Assembly: GCA_043719555.1 (NCBI GenBank) | Contig: JAYSTR010000059.1 | Span: 1-13,354, forward strand | Direction of reading: 5' to 3' | Length of the DNA: 13,354 nt | Source of the DNA: UBA4416 sp043719555 | Lineage (GTDB): Bacteria > Bacteroidota > Bacteroidia > B-17B0 > Aurantibacillaceae | Part shown: piece by piece, positions 1-6,574 of the stretch | Layout: each line of letters opens with the position of its first letter | How positions within the stretch are numbered: position 1 is the first letter of the stretch | Position numbers and translations under genes: made by a program | Notes under the pieces: generated by a model | The model's database searches: none | What the model was told of the DNA's origin: nothing | What the model saw: the letters and a program-made list of their open reading frames with translations, nothing else

Positions 1-1
1 A

Positions 2-400
2 AAAATAAGTCAGCAAAGGGAAGATGCTAATGCACAAAGTATATCTTCGGCAAATTCAACCGAGCGTGCAGTAAGTAAAAGCAAAGCGGTGTATAATAAT
101 GCCAGCTGGGATTTAGTTGATAGTTATAAAAACAATGAACAAAATATTGATCAGTTAAAATCAGACGATTTACCCTTGGAGTATAAAAATAAAACCAAAG
201 AAGAGATTAAAATAATAGTTGTTGAAAAATCAAAAGAAAGAGAAGTTGTGCAAAAAGAAATTGGTGAATTAGCAGTTAAACGTCAAAAATATATTACTGA
301 ATTAGCAAAAAAATCTCATACTAATGATGATTTGGGTACAGCTATTAAAAGCTCTATAGTTTCATTTGCTAAGATGAAAGGTTATAATGTAGAACCGTAG
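2..400 (+). CDS. C-terminal end of a probable VWA-domain protein (5' truncated)
   Basis: The frame is open from base 2 to the TAG at 398-400, so the window holds only the last 132 residues. A GTG at 89 could be read as a start, but coding continues upstream of it, so it is almost certainly internal. The visible part is hydrophilic, with a Ser/Ala/Asn-rich linker followed by the segment YNNASWDLVDSY and a Lys/Glu-rich, coiled-coil-like helix at about residues 75-115. From memory, this tail (NxSWDLVD, then a long charged helix ending DDLGTAI) resembles the C-terminus of a Bacteroidota family of proteins with an N-terminal von Willebrand factor A domain. The VWA domain itself would lie outside the window, so its MIDAS residues cannot be checked. 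No catalytic motif is visible. A strong hairpin follows 10 bases after the stop. The family assignment is tentative; that this is a real C-terminal coding end is more certain. Confidence 0.6.
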   Translation, partial: KISQQREDANAQSISSANSTERAVSKSKAVYNNASWDLVDSYKNNEQNIDQLKSDDLPLEYKNKTKEEIKIIVVEKSKEREVVQKEIGELAVKRQKYITELAKKSHTNDDLGTAIKSSIVSFAKMKGYNVEP

Positions 401-410
401 TTTATTAAAA

Positions 411-448
411 AAAATTGGTTTACTTTTTATTTAAAGTAAACCAATTTT
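411..448. terminator. Bidirectional intrinsic terminator between convergent genes
   Basis: A perfect 16-bp inverted repeat has arms at 411-426 (AAAATTGGTTTACTTT) and 433-448, with a 6-base loop. The arms begin and end in A and T runs, so a transcript from either strand forms a stem followed by U residues. It lies 10 bases past the stop of the plus-strand gene and 20 bases past the stop of the minus-strand cysteine desulfurase gene. This placement fits one terminator serving both. The stem is AT-rich, as expected in this genome. Confidence 0.8.
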
Positions 449-468
449 ATTAAACACGATTCAACTAA

Positions 469-1596
469 TTAATTCCCTATGTATTTTAATAAAGTATCAA
501 TTGTAAAATCTATTTCTTCTTTCGTTGTGTATTTACTAAATGAAAAACGAATCGAAGCTTTTGATAGGTCGGCACCTATGCCACGCAACACATGCGAGCC
601 TTGGTTGCTACCGCTACTACAGGCGCTTCCACCACTAGCTGCAATGCCTGATATATCTAAGTTAAATAATAACATTTCAGCATCTGGATGCGAAGGGAAA
701 CGACAATTTAAAACAGTGTACAAACTATTATCTCCAGTTTCACCATTAAACTCTATACCCGGAATTTTTGCTTCGAGCTGTTGTTTCATGTAATTTTTTA
801 AGCCTTTAATTTGAGCTATATGTTCATCCATGTGGTCATAGCATAACTCTAATGCTTTTGCTAAACCAATGATACCATACGTGTTTTCGGTACCACCACG
901 CATATTGCGTTCTTGTGCACCACCATGTATCATTGGTGTAATTTTTATACTATGGTTTACGTATAAAAACCCAACTCCTTTAGGCCCGTGAAATTTATGA
1001 GCAGCGCATGTTACAAAATGTACTTTAATAGTCTGTAAATCCATCGGGTAATGCCCCATAGTTTGCACAGTATCGCTATGGAAAAGAGCATTGTGTTTTT
1101 CGCATAATTCGCCAATTTCACGAATGGGTATCATGGTGCCAATTTCATTATTAGCATGCATTAAGGATACAAAACTACGTTCGTTTGTTTTTAGTAGTTC
1201 TTCTAAATGCGCCATATCAATATTGCCTTTAGCATCAACATTTACCCAACTTAATTTTATTTTACCAGCTTTTTCTAAAACCTGCAATGTATGCTCTACC
1301 GCATGGTGTTCTATTTTGCTAGTGATGGCGTGTTTAATACCAAAAGTTTCTATAGCTTGGTTAATGGCCATGTTATCAGCTTCGGTTCCACCAGAGGTAA
1401 AAAATATTTCGGCTGGACTAACGTTTAGCAACTTTGCAACAGTTTTACGAGCACCTTCGATAGCAGAACGCGTTTTGCGGCCAAAGGCATGGATAGAAGA
1501 GGGGTTACCAAATTCTTCTTTCATAAAAGGCAACATGGTTTCAAAAACGGTGTTATCTAATTTTGTAGTCGCGGCGTTATCTAAATATACTTTCAT
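469..1596 (-). CDS. Cysteine desulfurase (NifS/IscS type, class V aminotransferase fold)
   Basis: This PLP enzyme takes sulfur from L-cysteine as an enzyme-bound persulfide, releasing alanine, for Fe-S cluster assembly and tRNA thiolation in the cytoplasm. At 375 residues it is close to the usual NifS/IscS length. Visible motifs are the N-terminal YLDNAATT, the phosphate-binding TSGGTEADN at 67-75, His97/His98 in IEHHAVEH over the cofactor ring, the HSDTVQ segment at 173-178, and the PLP lysine Lys201 in AAHKFHGPKG. The flexible loop SGGSACSSGS carries the catalytic Cys326, followed by SHVLRGIG, a group I loop. The ATG at 1596 matches the conserved N-terminus. The gene lies 74 bases downstream of glmM on the same strand and is probably cotranscribed with it. 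No Fe-S scaffold gene is adjacent, so I cannot say whether it is IscS, NifS or a tRNA-dedicated paralogue. Confidence 0.93.
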   Translation of the reverse strand: MKVYLDNAATTKLDNTVFETMLPFMKEEFGNPSSIHAFGRKTRSAIEGARKTVAKLLNVSPAEIFFTSGGTEADNMAINQAIETFGIKHAITSKIEHHAVEHTLQVLEKAGKIKLSWVNVDAKGNIDMAHLEELLKTNERSFVSLMHANNEIGTMIPIREIGELCEKHNALFHSDTVQTMGHYPMDLQTIKVHFVTCAAHKFHGPKGVGFLYVNHSIKITPMIHGGAQERNMRGGTENTYGIIGLAKALELCYDHMDEHIAQIKGLKNYMKQQLEAKIPGIEFNGETGDNSLYTVLNCRFPSHPDAEMLLFNLDISGIAASGGSACSSGSNQGSHVLRGIGADLSKASIRFSFSKYTTKEEIDFTIDTLLKYIGN

Positions 1597-1670
1597 TCAG
1601 TTATAAATTATAAGGTATGAATTATGAATTGTCATTACGTATGTAACTCATTATCAAATTTTCTAATGGA

Positions 1671-3065
1671 CTAATTTTTTATGATCTCTTTAATGTCTTC
1701 AATTATTTTTTTTGCTAAGGTATCAGCTGTGCTAATGCTTTGGCTTTCGCTATAAATTCTAATAATTGGTTCGGTGTTTGATTTACGTAAATGTACCCAC
1801 TCTTTGTCGAACTCTATTTTAACGCCATCTATTGTATTTACAGGTTGTTTAGCGTATTTTGTTTCTATACTCGATAATACTTTATCAACATCTATCTCTG
1901 GAGTTAATTCAATTTTATTTTTAGAGATATAATAGTTCGGATACGATTTGCGAAGTTGCGATGCCGTTTTACCTGACTTAGCTAAGTGCGTTAAAAATAT
2001 AGCCACACCAACTAAAGCATCACGTCCGTAATGTATTTCGGGTAAAATAACGCCTCCGTTTCCTTCACCACCAATAATAGCATTAGTAGCTTTCATCATA
2101 TTTACTACGTTTACCTCGCCAACTGCAGAGGCAGAGTAGGAGCCACCCATTTTTTCAGTAATATCACGCAATGCACGAGTAGATGATAAATTAGAAACCG
2201 TGTTTCCGCCTTTATGGTTTGCTAATACACAATCTGCAACCGTCACTAACGTATATTCTTCGCCAAACATTTCGCCATCTTCACAAACCAATGCTAAACG
2301 GTCAACATCAGGGTCAACACTAATACCTACATGCGATTTTGTTTTTAAAACAGCCTCTGCTAAATCTCTTAAATGCTCTGGTAAGGGCTCGGGGTTATGA
2401 GCAAAATGACCTGTAGGTTCGCAATGTATTTTATTAATTGTTGTTACACCTAATTGTTCCAAAAGCATTGGTATTACTATGCCTCCGCTCGAGTTTACGG
2501 CATCTACCGTTACTGAAAAATTAGCTGCTTTAATAGCTGCAACATCTACGTAAGGCAAATCCAACACTTTATCAATGTGTAATTGCAATAAATCATCACG
2601 TTTTCTGTAAGTACCTAAAGCATTTACATCACAGTATATAAAATCTTCTTTATCGGCTAATTCTAAAATAAATTTGCCCTCAAGGTCGCTAATAAATTCG
2701 CCTTTGGCATTTAATAATTTTAAGGCATTCCATTGTTTAGGATTGTGGCTAGCTGTTAAAATTATACCGCCATCAGCTGCTAACTCTGTAACGGCAACTT
2801 CTACAGTTGGTGTGGTGCTTAAACCTAAATCAACAACATTAATACCTAAGCCCACTAAAGTTCCGCAAACAATATTGTTTACCATTTCGCCCGATAAACG
2901 GGCATCTCTGCCAATAACAACGGTTGATGTGTCGCTTGGATTATTAGCGATAATCCATGTGCCGTATGCTGATGCAAATTTTACAATATCCATGGGGCTT
3001 AATCCATCTCCGGGTTTGCCACCAATAGTTCCTCTTATACCTGAAATACTTTTAATTAAAGTCAC
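1671..3065 (-). CDS. glmM: Phosphoglucosamine mutase (archaeal-type alpha-D-phosphohexomutase)
   Basis: It interconverts glucosamine-6-phosphate and glucosamine-1-phosphate on the way to UDP-GlcNAc for peptidoglycan and lipopolysaccharide. At 464 residues it shows all four phosphohexomutase loops: the phosphoserine loop TASHNP with Ser106, the metal-binding DPDVDR with Asp251, Asp253 and Asp255, the sugar-binding loop GGEGNGG at about 332-338, and the phosphate-binding RKSNTEPIIRIYSE at about 427-440. The GEGNGG loop, rather than GEMSGH or GEQSGH, points to the archaeal-type glucosamine subgroup also found in Bacteroidota, and away from an ordinary phosphomannomutase. The start is a GTG at 3065-3063: an in-frame TAA lies five codons upstream, and family N-termini begin MTLIKSISGIRGT as here. 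A TATATTTG -7 box lies 25 bases upstream. It is the first gene of a minus-strand pair with the cysteine desulfurase. Confidence 0.9.
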   Translation of the reverse strand: MTLIKSISGIRGTIGGKPGDGLSPMDIVKFASAYGTWIIANNPSDTSTVVIGRDARLSGEMVNNIVCGTLVGLGINVVDLGLSTTPTVEVAVTELAADGGIILTASHNPKQWNALKLLNAKGEFISDLEGKFILELADKEDFIYCDVNALGTYRKRDDLLQLHIDKVLDLPYVDVAAIKAANFSVTVDAVNSSGGIVIPMLLEQLGVTTINKIHCEPTGHFAHNPEPLPEHLRDLAEAVLKTKSHVGISVDPDVDRLALVCEDGEMFGEEYTLVTVADCVLANHKGGNTVSNLSSTRALRDITEKMGGSYSASAVGEVNVVNMMKATNAIIGGEGNGGVILPEIHYGRDALVGVAIFLTHLAKSGKTASQLRKSYPNYYISKNKIELTPEIDVDKVLSSIETKYAKQPVNTIDGVKIEFDKEWVHLRKSNTEPIIRIYSESQSISTADTLAKKIIEDIKEIIKN

Positions 3066-3090
3066 GCTAGTTTTGTTTTAAAATATCCAA

Positions 3091-3098
3091 CAAATATA
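3091..3098 (-). promoter_or_regulatory. -7 box of the glmM promoter
   Basis: Read on the minus strand, 3098-3091 is TATATTTG, a full match to the Bacteroidota -7 consensus TAnnTTTG. It ends 25 bases before the GTG start of glmM, which leaves a short leader. No clear TTTG -33 element is seen at the expected distance, so the call rests on the -7 match and position. Confidence 0.55.
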
Positions 3099-3189
3099 GC
3101 ATTAGCACCACTTAATTGAGAATTTAGTTTTCTACAATATAACCAATTTTATTGTTAAAAAATAGCCTTTTACTTGCTGTTTTTAATGT

Positions 3190-3197
3190 TAAATTTG
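3190..3197 (+). promoter_or_regulatory. -7 box of the TPR gene and downstream run
   Basis: TAAATTTG at 3190-3197 matches the TAnnTTTG consensus and ends 27 bases before the ATG at 3225, almost the mirror image of the glmM promoter in the same 159-base gap. A T-rich stretch with TTG at 3174-3176 lies upstream, but its spacing is short for a standard -33 box. The transcript probably starts near 3203. Confidence 0.55.
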
Positions 3198-3224
3198 TAT
3201 TAGTATTATTAGAGAGAATTTTAT

Positions 3225-4631
3225 ATGAGCGAATTTGAAGGAGATGGGCTTAGTAATCAGGATTTTGAAAAAAGCTTAAAACGATTTGAGGACATGGTTT
3301 CCTTAGGTGGGCACGAGTTTTTTGATGCGGATGAGTTAGAAGAGATTATCGATTATTATATGCAATGGTTTAATTTAGAGATGGCTAAAAAAGCCCTCGA
3401 TTTTGCATTGGCACACTTTCCGTATTCATCATCCATCAAAATAAAATTAGCACAGTATTTATCGTCGCAACACAACACGGTTGATGCATTAAATTTATTA
3501 AACGAGATAGAGTTGGTTGAAAGTAATAATAGCGAGTTGTATATGACTCGTGGTTACATCTACAGCCAAACAGGCTTAAGCGAACAAGCTATCGAAAATT
3601 ACAAAAAAGCTTTGCCTTTAGCAGAGTTTAAAGACGAAGTGTATGTAGCCATAGGTATCGAATTTTTAAATGACGAAAAAGCAGCTGATGCTTTGTATTA
3701 TTTAAAAAAAGCCTTACGTTTTAATGCCGATAACGAAGTAGCGTTAAATGAATTATCGCTTTGTTTTGAGTTAACGGGCAAAAGCGAGGAAGCCATTAAT
3801 TTTTACGAAACCTATATTGATGAAAAACCATACAATCATTTTGCGTGGTTTAATTTAGGGATTAGTTATAACCGCTTGGGATTGTACGAAAAGGCTGTAG
3901 ATGCTTATGATTATGCCATTGCTATTAAAGATAATTTTTCATCAGCTTATTTTAATAAAGCAAATTCCTTAGCGCAACTCGAAAAGTATACCGAGGCTAT
4001 TGAAGTGTATAAAGAAACCTTTAAGCACGAAGAACCAGATGCGAGCACTTACTATTACATAGGTGAGTGTTACGAGAACATGAACTTGTATGATGAGGCT
4101 TTGGTAAATTACAACCGCGCTATTAAGTTAGATGCGGGTTATGCCGATGCTTGGTTAGGTGTTGGTATTGTTTTGGATTATCAAAACCGGATGACGGAAA
4201 GTATACATTACGTTAAAAAAGCGCTCGAAATAAATCCTCATAATGCCGAGTATTGGTACGTGTTTGCCGAAGTGCAACATAAATTAGGGTTTTTAGAAGA
4301 AGCAGCCTCTGCTTACCAACGAGTGATAGAGCTTGGTTATACCGAATTTGATATTTATATTGACTACGCTAAACTATTGTATGAAGGTGGTTATTATAAA
4401 GATTGCGAAAAAACATTAGCAGAAGGGATACAAAAATTTCCGGATGCAGCAGAGTTATATTACCGTATGAGTGGCTTACAAATGGAGCTTGGTAAAAAAC
4501 AAGATGGTATGACTTTTTTAGAGCACGCTCTTGAGCTGGATTATGATAAACACAATGAGTTGTTTGAATATCTGCCTATATTAGCAACAGACGAAAGCAT
4601 CGTACGATTAATAAATTCTTACAAAAAATAA
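3225..4631 (+). CDS. Tetratricopeptide-repeat (TPR) protein
   Basis: This 468-residue protein has no signal peptide and no membrane segment, so it is probably cytoplasmic. About ten consecutive 34-residue TPR units run from around residue 104 to 444, each with the small and large residues at the usual places (for example AWFNLGISYNRLGLYEKAVDAYDYAIAI and YADAWLGVGIVLDYQNRMTESIHYVKKALEINP). One or two degenerate helical pairs precede them at about 35-100. The first 35 residues are acidic. TPR arrays bind peptides or proteins; no enzymatic domain is present, so its partner cannot be named. The ATG at 3225 follows a TAAATTTG promoter box and a short A/T leader without a Shine-Dalgarno sequence. 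It begins the plus-strand run and lies 36 bases ahead of the phosphosulfolactate synthase gene, so the two are probably cotranscribed. Confidence 0.9.
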   Translation: MSEFEGDGLSNQDFEKSLKRFEDMVSLGGHEFFDADELEEIIDYYMQWFNLEMAKKALDFALAHFPYSSSIKIKLAQYLSSQHNTVDALNLLNEIELVESNNSELYMTRGYIYSQTGLSEQAIENYKKALPLAEFKDEVYVAIGIEFLNDEKAADALYYLKKALRFNADNEVALNELSLCFELTGKSEEAINFYETYIDEKPYNHFAWFNLGISYNRLGLYEKAVDAYDYAIAIKDNFSSAYFNKANSLAQLEKYTEAIEVYKETFKHEEPDASTYYYIGECYENMNLYDEALVNYNRAIKLDAGYADAWLGVGIVLDYQNRMTESIHYVKKALEINPHNAEYWYVFAEVQHKLGFLEEAASAYQRVIELGYTEFDIYIDYAKLLYEGGYYKDCEKTLAEGIQKFPDAAELYYRMSGLQMELGKKQDGMTFLEHALELDYDKHNELFEYLPILATDESIVRLINSYKK

Positions 4632-4667
4632 ATAATATTAAATTAATAAAAACAACACATAAAGTAT

Positions 4668-5459
4668 ATGCCAAATTATAATGTAAACTTATCTCAATTG
4701 CCTGAAAGAACTGAAAATCCTCGTAAAAAAGGAATTACAATGGTAATGGATAAAGGAATTAGCTTAAGACAAACCGAAGATTTTTGCGATACCTATGCTG
4801 ATTATGTAGACTTTGTAAAACTAGGTTTTGGAACGTCTGTTATTTCAAAAAATGTAAAAGAAAAAATTAAGTTATATCAAAAAGCAGGTATTAAAACCTA
4901 CGTAGGCGGTACTTTGTTCGAAGCGTTTATTGCACGTGGTAAATTTGATGAGTATCAAAAATACATCGAAACCTTTGGGTTAGATACGGCAGAGGTTTCG
5001 GATGGCTGTATCAATATGGATCAGGATACGAAATGTAAATACATTACTACATTGGCAAAAAACTTTACGGTGTTATCTGAGGTTGGCTCTAAAGAAGAAG
5101 GTATTATTATTCATCCTGCAAAATGGACGAGTATGATGAAAGCTGAATTAGAAGCTGGTTCCTTTAAAGTGATTGCAGAAGCTCGCGAGAGTGGTAATGT
5201 AGGTATCTTTCATAAAAACGGTAGTGCGCATTCGATGTTAATTACTCGTATTACTAATAAAATAAATGTTGATGATATTATTTGGGAAACACCTCAAAAA
5301 TCGCAACAAGTGTATTTCATTAATTTGTTTGGCGCTAATGTAAATGTTGGTAACATTGGTGTTGATGATGTTATCTCTTTAGAAACCTTGCGTTTAGGGT
5401 TACGTGGCGATACATTTTTTAACTATTTACCTGAAGGCGAAAAAGAAAGAGTATTTTAA
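4668..5459 (+). CDS. comA: Phosphosulfolactate synthase (ComA family)
   Basis: ComA-type enzymes add sulfite to phosphoenolpyruvate to make (2R)-phospho-3-sulfolactate. In methanogens this is the first step to coenzyme M; in bacteria the product can lead to sulfolactate or, through sulfopyruvate, to cysteate. The 263 residues follow the family from end to end as a TIM barrel: MVMDKGIS at 25-32, DFVKLGFGTS at 48-57, YVGGTLFEAF at 78-87, AEVSDGCINM at 108-117, VLSEVGSKE at 135-143, EARESGNVGIF at 171-181, ETPQKSQQVYFINLFGANVN at 207-226, and the C-terminal LRLGLRGDTF. Lys/Asp/Arg residues in these blocks are the family's ligands for phosphate, metal and sulfonate. No ComB or ComC homologue is in the window, so the later steps and the role in this organism are not shown. 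A 43-base gap separates it from the rhodanese gene. Confidence 0.88.
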   Translation: MPNYNVNLSQLPERTENPRKKGITMVMDKGISLRQTEDFCDTYADYVDFVKLGFGTSVISKNVKEKIKLYQKAGIKTYVGGTLFEAFIARGKFDEYQKYIETFGLDTAEVSDGCINMDQDTKCKYITTLAKNFTVLSEVGSKEEGIIIHPAKWTSMMKAELEAGSFKVIAEARESGNVGIFHKNGSAHSMLITRITNKINVDDIIWETPQKSQQVYFINLFGANVNVGNIGVDDVISLETLRLGLRGDTFFNYLPEGEKERVF

Positions 5460-5502
5460 GAATAAACATTAATTAAATTATTAACTATAAAAACATACAA
5501 CT

Positions 5503-5811
5503 ATGAAAGAGGTTACAGTAAAAGAACTAAAAAGTTTAATTGACGAAAAAGGCGAGTATCAATTAATTGATGTGCGCGAACAACACGAGTTTGATGAAGC
5601 TAATTTAAATGGCTTATTAATTCCTATGGGCGAGGTAATGGATAATATTGATAAAATTGAAAAAGATAAGCCTGTTATTATTCACTGTCGTAGTGGTAAA
5701 CGTAGCGCTACTGTTATTGGTGCACTAGAAACACAATTGGGTTTTACAAATTTGTATAATTTAAAAGGTGGTATTTTAGCCTATATCGAAGAAGTAGGAA
5801 GCCCCTCTTAA
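5503..5811 (+). CDS. Single-domain rhodanese-like sulfurtransferase
   Basis: At 102 residues this is one rhodanese domain, like GlpE and PspE. Such proteins pass sulfane sulfur from thiosulfate or persulfides to acceptors through a cysteine persulfide. The active-site loop follows VIIHCRSGKRS, with Cys62 and a six-residue loop (CRSGKR) ending in basic residues, as in active sulfurtransferases and unlike the longer loop of Cdc25-type phosphatases. The fold signature LIDVREQHEFDEANLNGLLIPMGE at 21-44 and the terminal NLKGGILAYIEE are present. The final residues Ser-Pro-Ser and the TAA stop are read from the left end of the inverted-repeat element at 5800, so the native C-terminus seems to have been replaced. 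There is no signal peptide. The neighbouring ComA gene may point to a role in sulfite or thiosulfate handling; that is inference. Confidence 0.9.
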   Translation: MKEVTVKELKSLIDEKGEYQLIDVREQHEFDEANLNGLLIPMGEVMDNIDKIEKDKPVIIHCRSGKRSATVIGALETQLGFTNLYNLKGGILAYIEEVGSPS

Positions 5812-5922
5812 TCTCCCCGAAGGGGAGAAATAAACTCACACTTAAAAAAACCCTATGATTTTAGTGTGATTATTTTAGTATTTATTTTATGCTCCTCCCC
5901 TTTGGGGAGGCTTGGAGGGGCT
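5800..5922. repeat. 123-bp palindromic element with terminal inverted repeats (REP/MITE-like)
   Basis: The left end, 5800-5828, begins AGCCCCTC and contains the hairpin TCTCCCC-GAA-GGGGAGA. The right end, read on the minus strand from 5922 to 5893, begins AGCCCCTC too and continues CTCCCC-AAA-GGGGAG. The two ends therefore form imperfect inverted repeats of 29-30 bp, each of which is itself a hairpin. They are far richer in GC than the surroundings. No transposase is encoded and no target-site duplication is evident. The architecture, two inverted palindromic units around a short spacer, resembles REP/BIME-type elements moved in trans; I recall similar GC-rich sequences scattered in Bacteroidota genomes, but cannot search. 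The element fills the space between the rhodanese and dedA genes. Confidence 0.8.
5836..5869 (+). terminator. Possible intrinsic terminator inside the inverted-repeat element
   Basis: TCACACT at 5836-5842 pairs perfectly with AGTGTGA at 5863-5869. The stem can extend through AAAA/TTTT with one bulged base. On the plus strand it is followed by TTATTTTAG, a weak T-rich tail. This would end the transcript after the rhodanese gene, or attenuate it before dedA-rel-fur. It lies in the spacer of the element at 5800-5922, so it may be the original intergenic hairpin or part of the element. Confidence 0.45.
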
Positions 5923-5930
5923 ACTTTTTT

Positions 5931-6563
5931 ATGATTGAATTATTTAAACACATTTTACATTTAGATTTCGATTGGTTATTTGCCAATTTTGGTACCACAA
6001 TTTATGTTGTCCTTTTTTTAGTCATATTTATTGAAACAGGTTTAGTAGCAATGCCATTTTTACCAGGCGATTCGTTATTATTTACAGCTGGATTATTTGC
6101 ACGTACAGGTCATTTAAACTTAGCGTATTGTTTTGGTTTATTGTTTGTTGCAGCTGTATTAGGCGATAATTGCAATTACTGGATAGGGCGCACTATTGGA
6201 TTAAAAGTATTTCATATTAAATTTAAAGGTAAGCCAATTGTTAAAGAAGAGTACTTAACAAAGACTCACGAGTTTTTTGAAAAGTATGGCACTAAAGCTA
6301 TTATTATGGCGCGCTTTGCTCCCTTTGTAAGAACCTTTGCACCCTTTGCTGCAGGTGTTGGCGAAATGAGTTATAAAAAATATTTAGCGTTTGATGTTTT
6401 AGGTGGATTTTTATGGATAGGTAGTTTATTAACGGCTGGTTATTTATTAGGTGAAGTTGAGATCATCAGAAAACATATTGATTTAGTGTGTATAGGAATT
6501 ATTGCAATTTCTGTAGCTCCTATCATTATTACAGTTATGCAATCAAAAATGAAAAAGGCTTAA
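5931..6563 (+). CDS. DedA-family membrane protein
   Basis: DedA-family proteins of the cytoplasmic membrane are needed for proton-motive-force and envelope homeostasis; some members recycle undecaprenyl phosphate. From the ATG at 5931 the protein has 210 residues, normal for the family. Hydrophobic segments lie at about 23-45, 62-80, 122-145, 153-174 and 184-203. Conserved residues are Glu35 (IFIETG), Asp47 (LPGDSLLF), Arg128 (MARFAPFVR) and Arg134, then AAGVGEMSY. The spacings Glu-12-Asp and Arg-6-Arg equal those of the essential Glu39/Asp51 and Arg130/Arg136 of E. coli YqjA. A longer reading from an in-frame ATG at 5889 would add MLLPFGEAWRGYFF, but those codons are the right end of the inverted-repeat element, so I reject it. 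The rel gene follows after 11 bases and is probably cotranscribed. Confidence 0.88.
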   Translation: MIELFKHILHLDFDWLFANFGTTIYVVLFLVIFIETGLVAMPFLPGDSLLFTAGLFARTGHLNLAYCFGLLFVAAVLGDNCNYWIGRTIGLKVFHIKFKGKPIVKEEYLTKTHEFFEKYGTKAIIMARFAPFVRTFAPFAAGVGEMSYKKYLAFDVLGGFLWIGSLLTAGYLLGEVEIIRKHIDLVCIGIIAISVAPIIITVMQSKMKKA

Positions 6564-6574
6564 TTAGTTAGAGT

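Noticed and set aside
89..91. GTG as the start of a 103-residue plus-strand gene
   Set aside because: The same frame is open to base 2 with protein-like composition and no stop, so the gene extends beyond the window.
1091..1606. A 171-codon plus-strand open frame opposite the cysteine desulfurase gene
   Set aside because: It lies wholly over a gene with intact catalytic motifs on the other strand, has no recognisable domain, and is explained as an antisense shadow.
1616..1630. Short tandem repeat TATGAAT-TATGAAT between glmM and the cysteine desulfurase gene
   Set aside because: Only two 7-base units in an A/T-rich gap; expected by chance and without structure around it.
2674..3081. A 135-codon plus-strand open frame opposite glmM
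   Set aside because: Antisense shadow of a well-conserved enzyme; no domain, no leader features of its own.
5503..5811. Rhodanese as a Cdc25/ArsC-like phosphatase
   Set aside because: The active-site loop has six residues (CRSGKR), the sulfurtransferase length, rather than the seven of Cdc25-type phosphatases.
5800..5922. Interpretation as a CRISPR array or an insertion sequence
   Set aside because: There are only two inverted units and no spacers of equal length, and no transposase is encoded.
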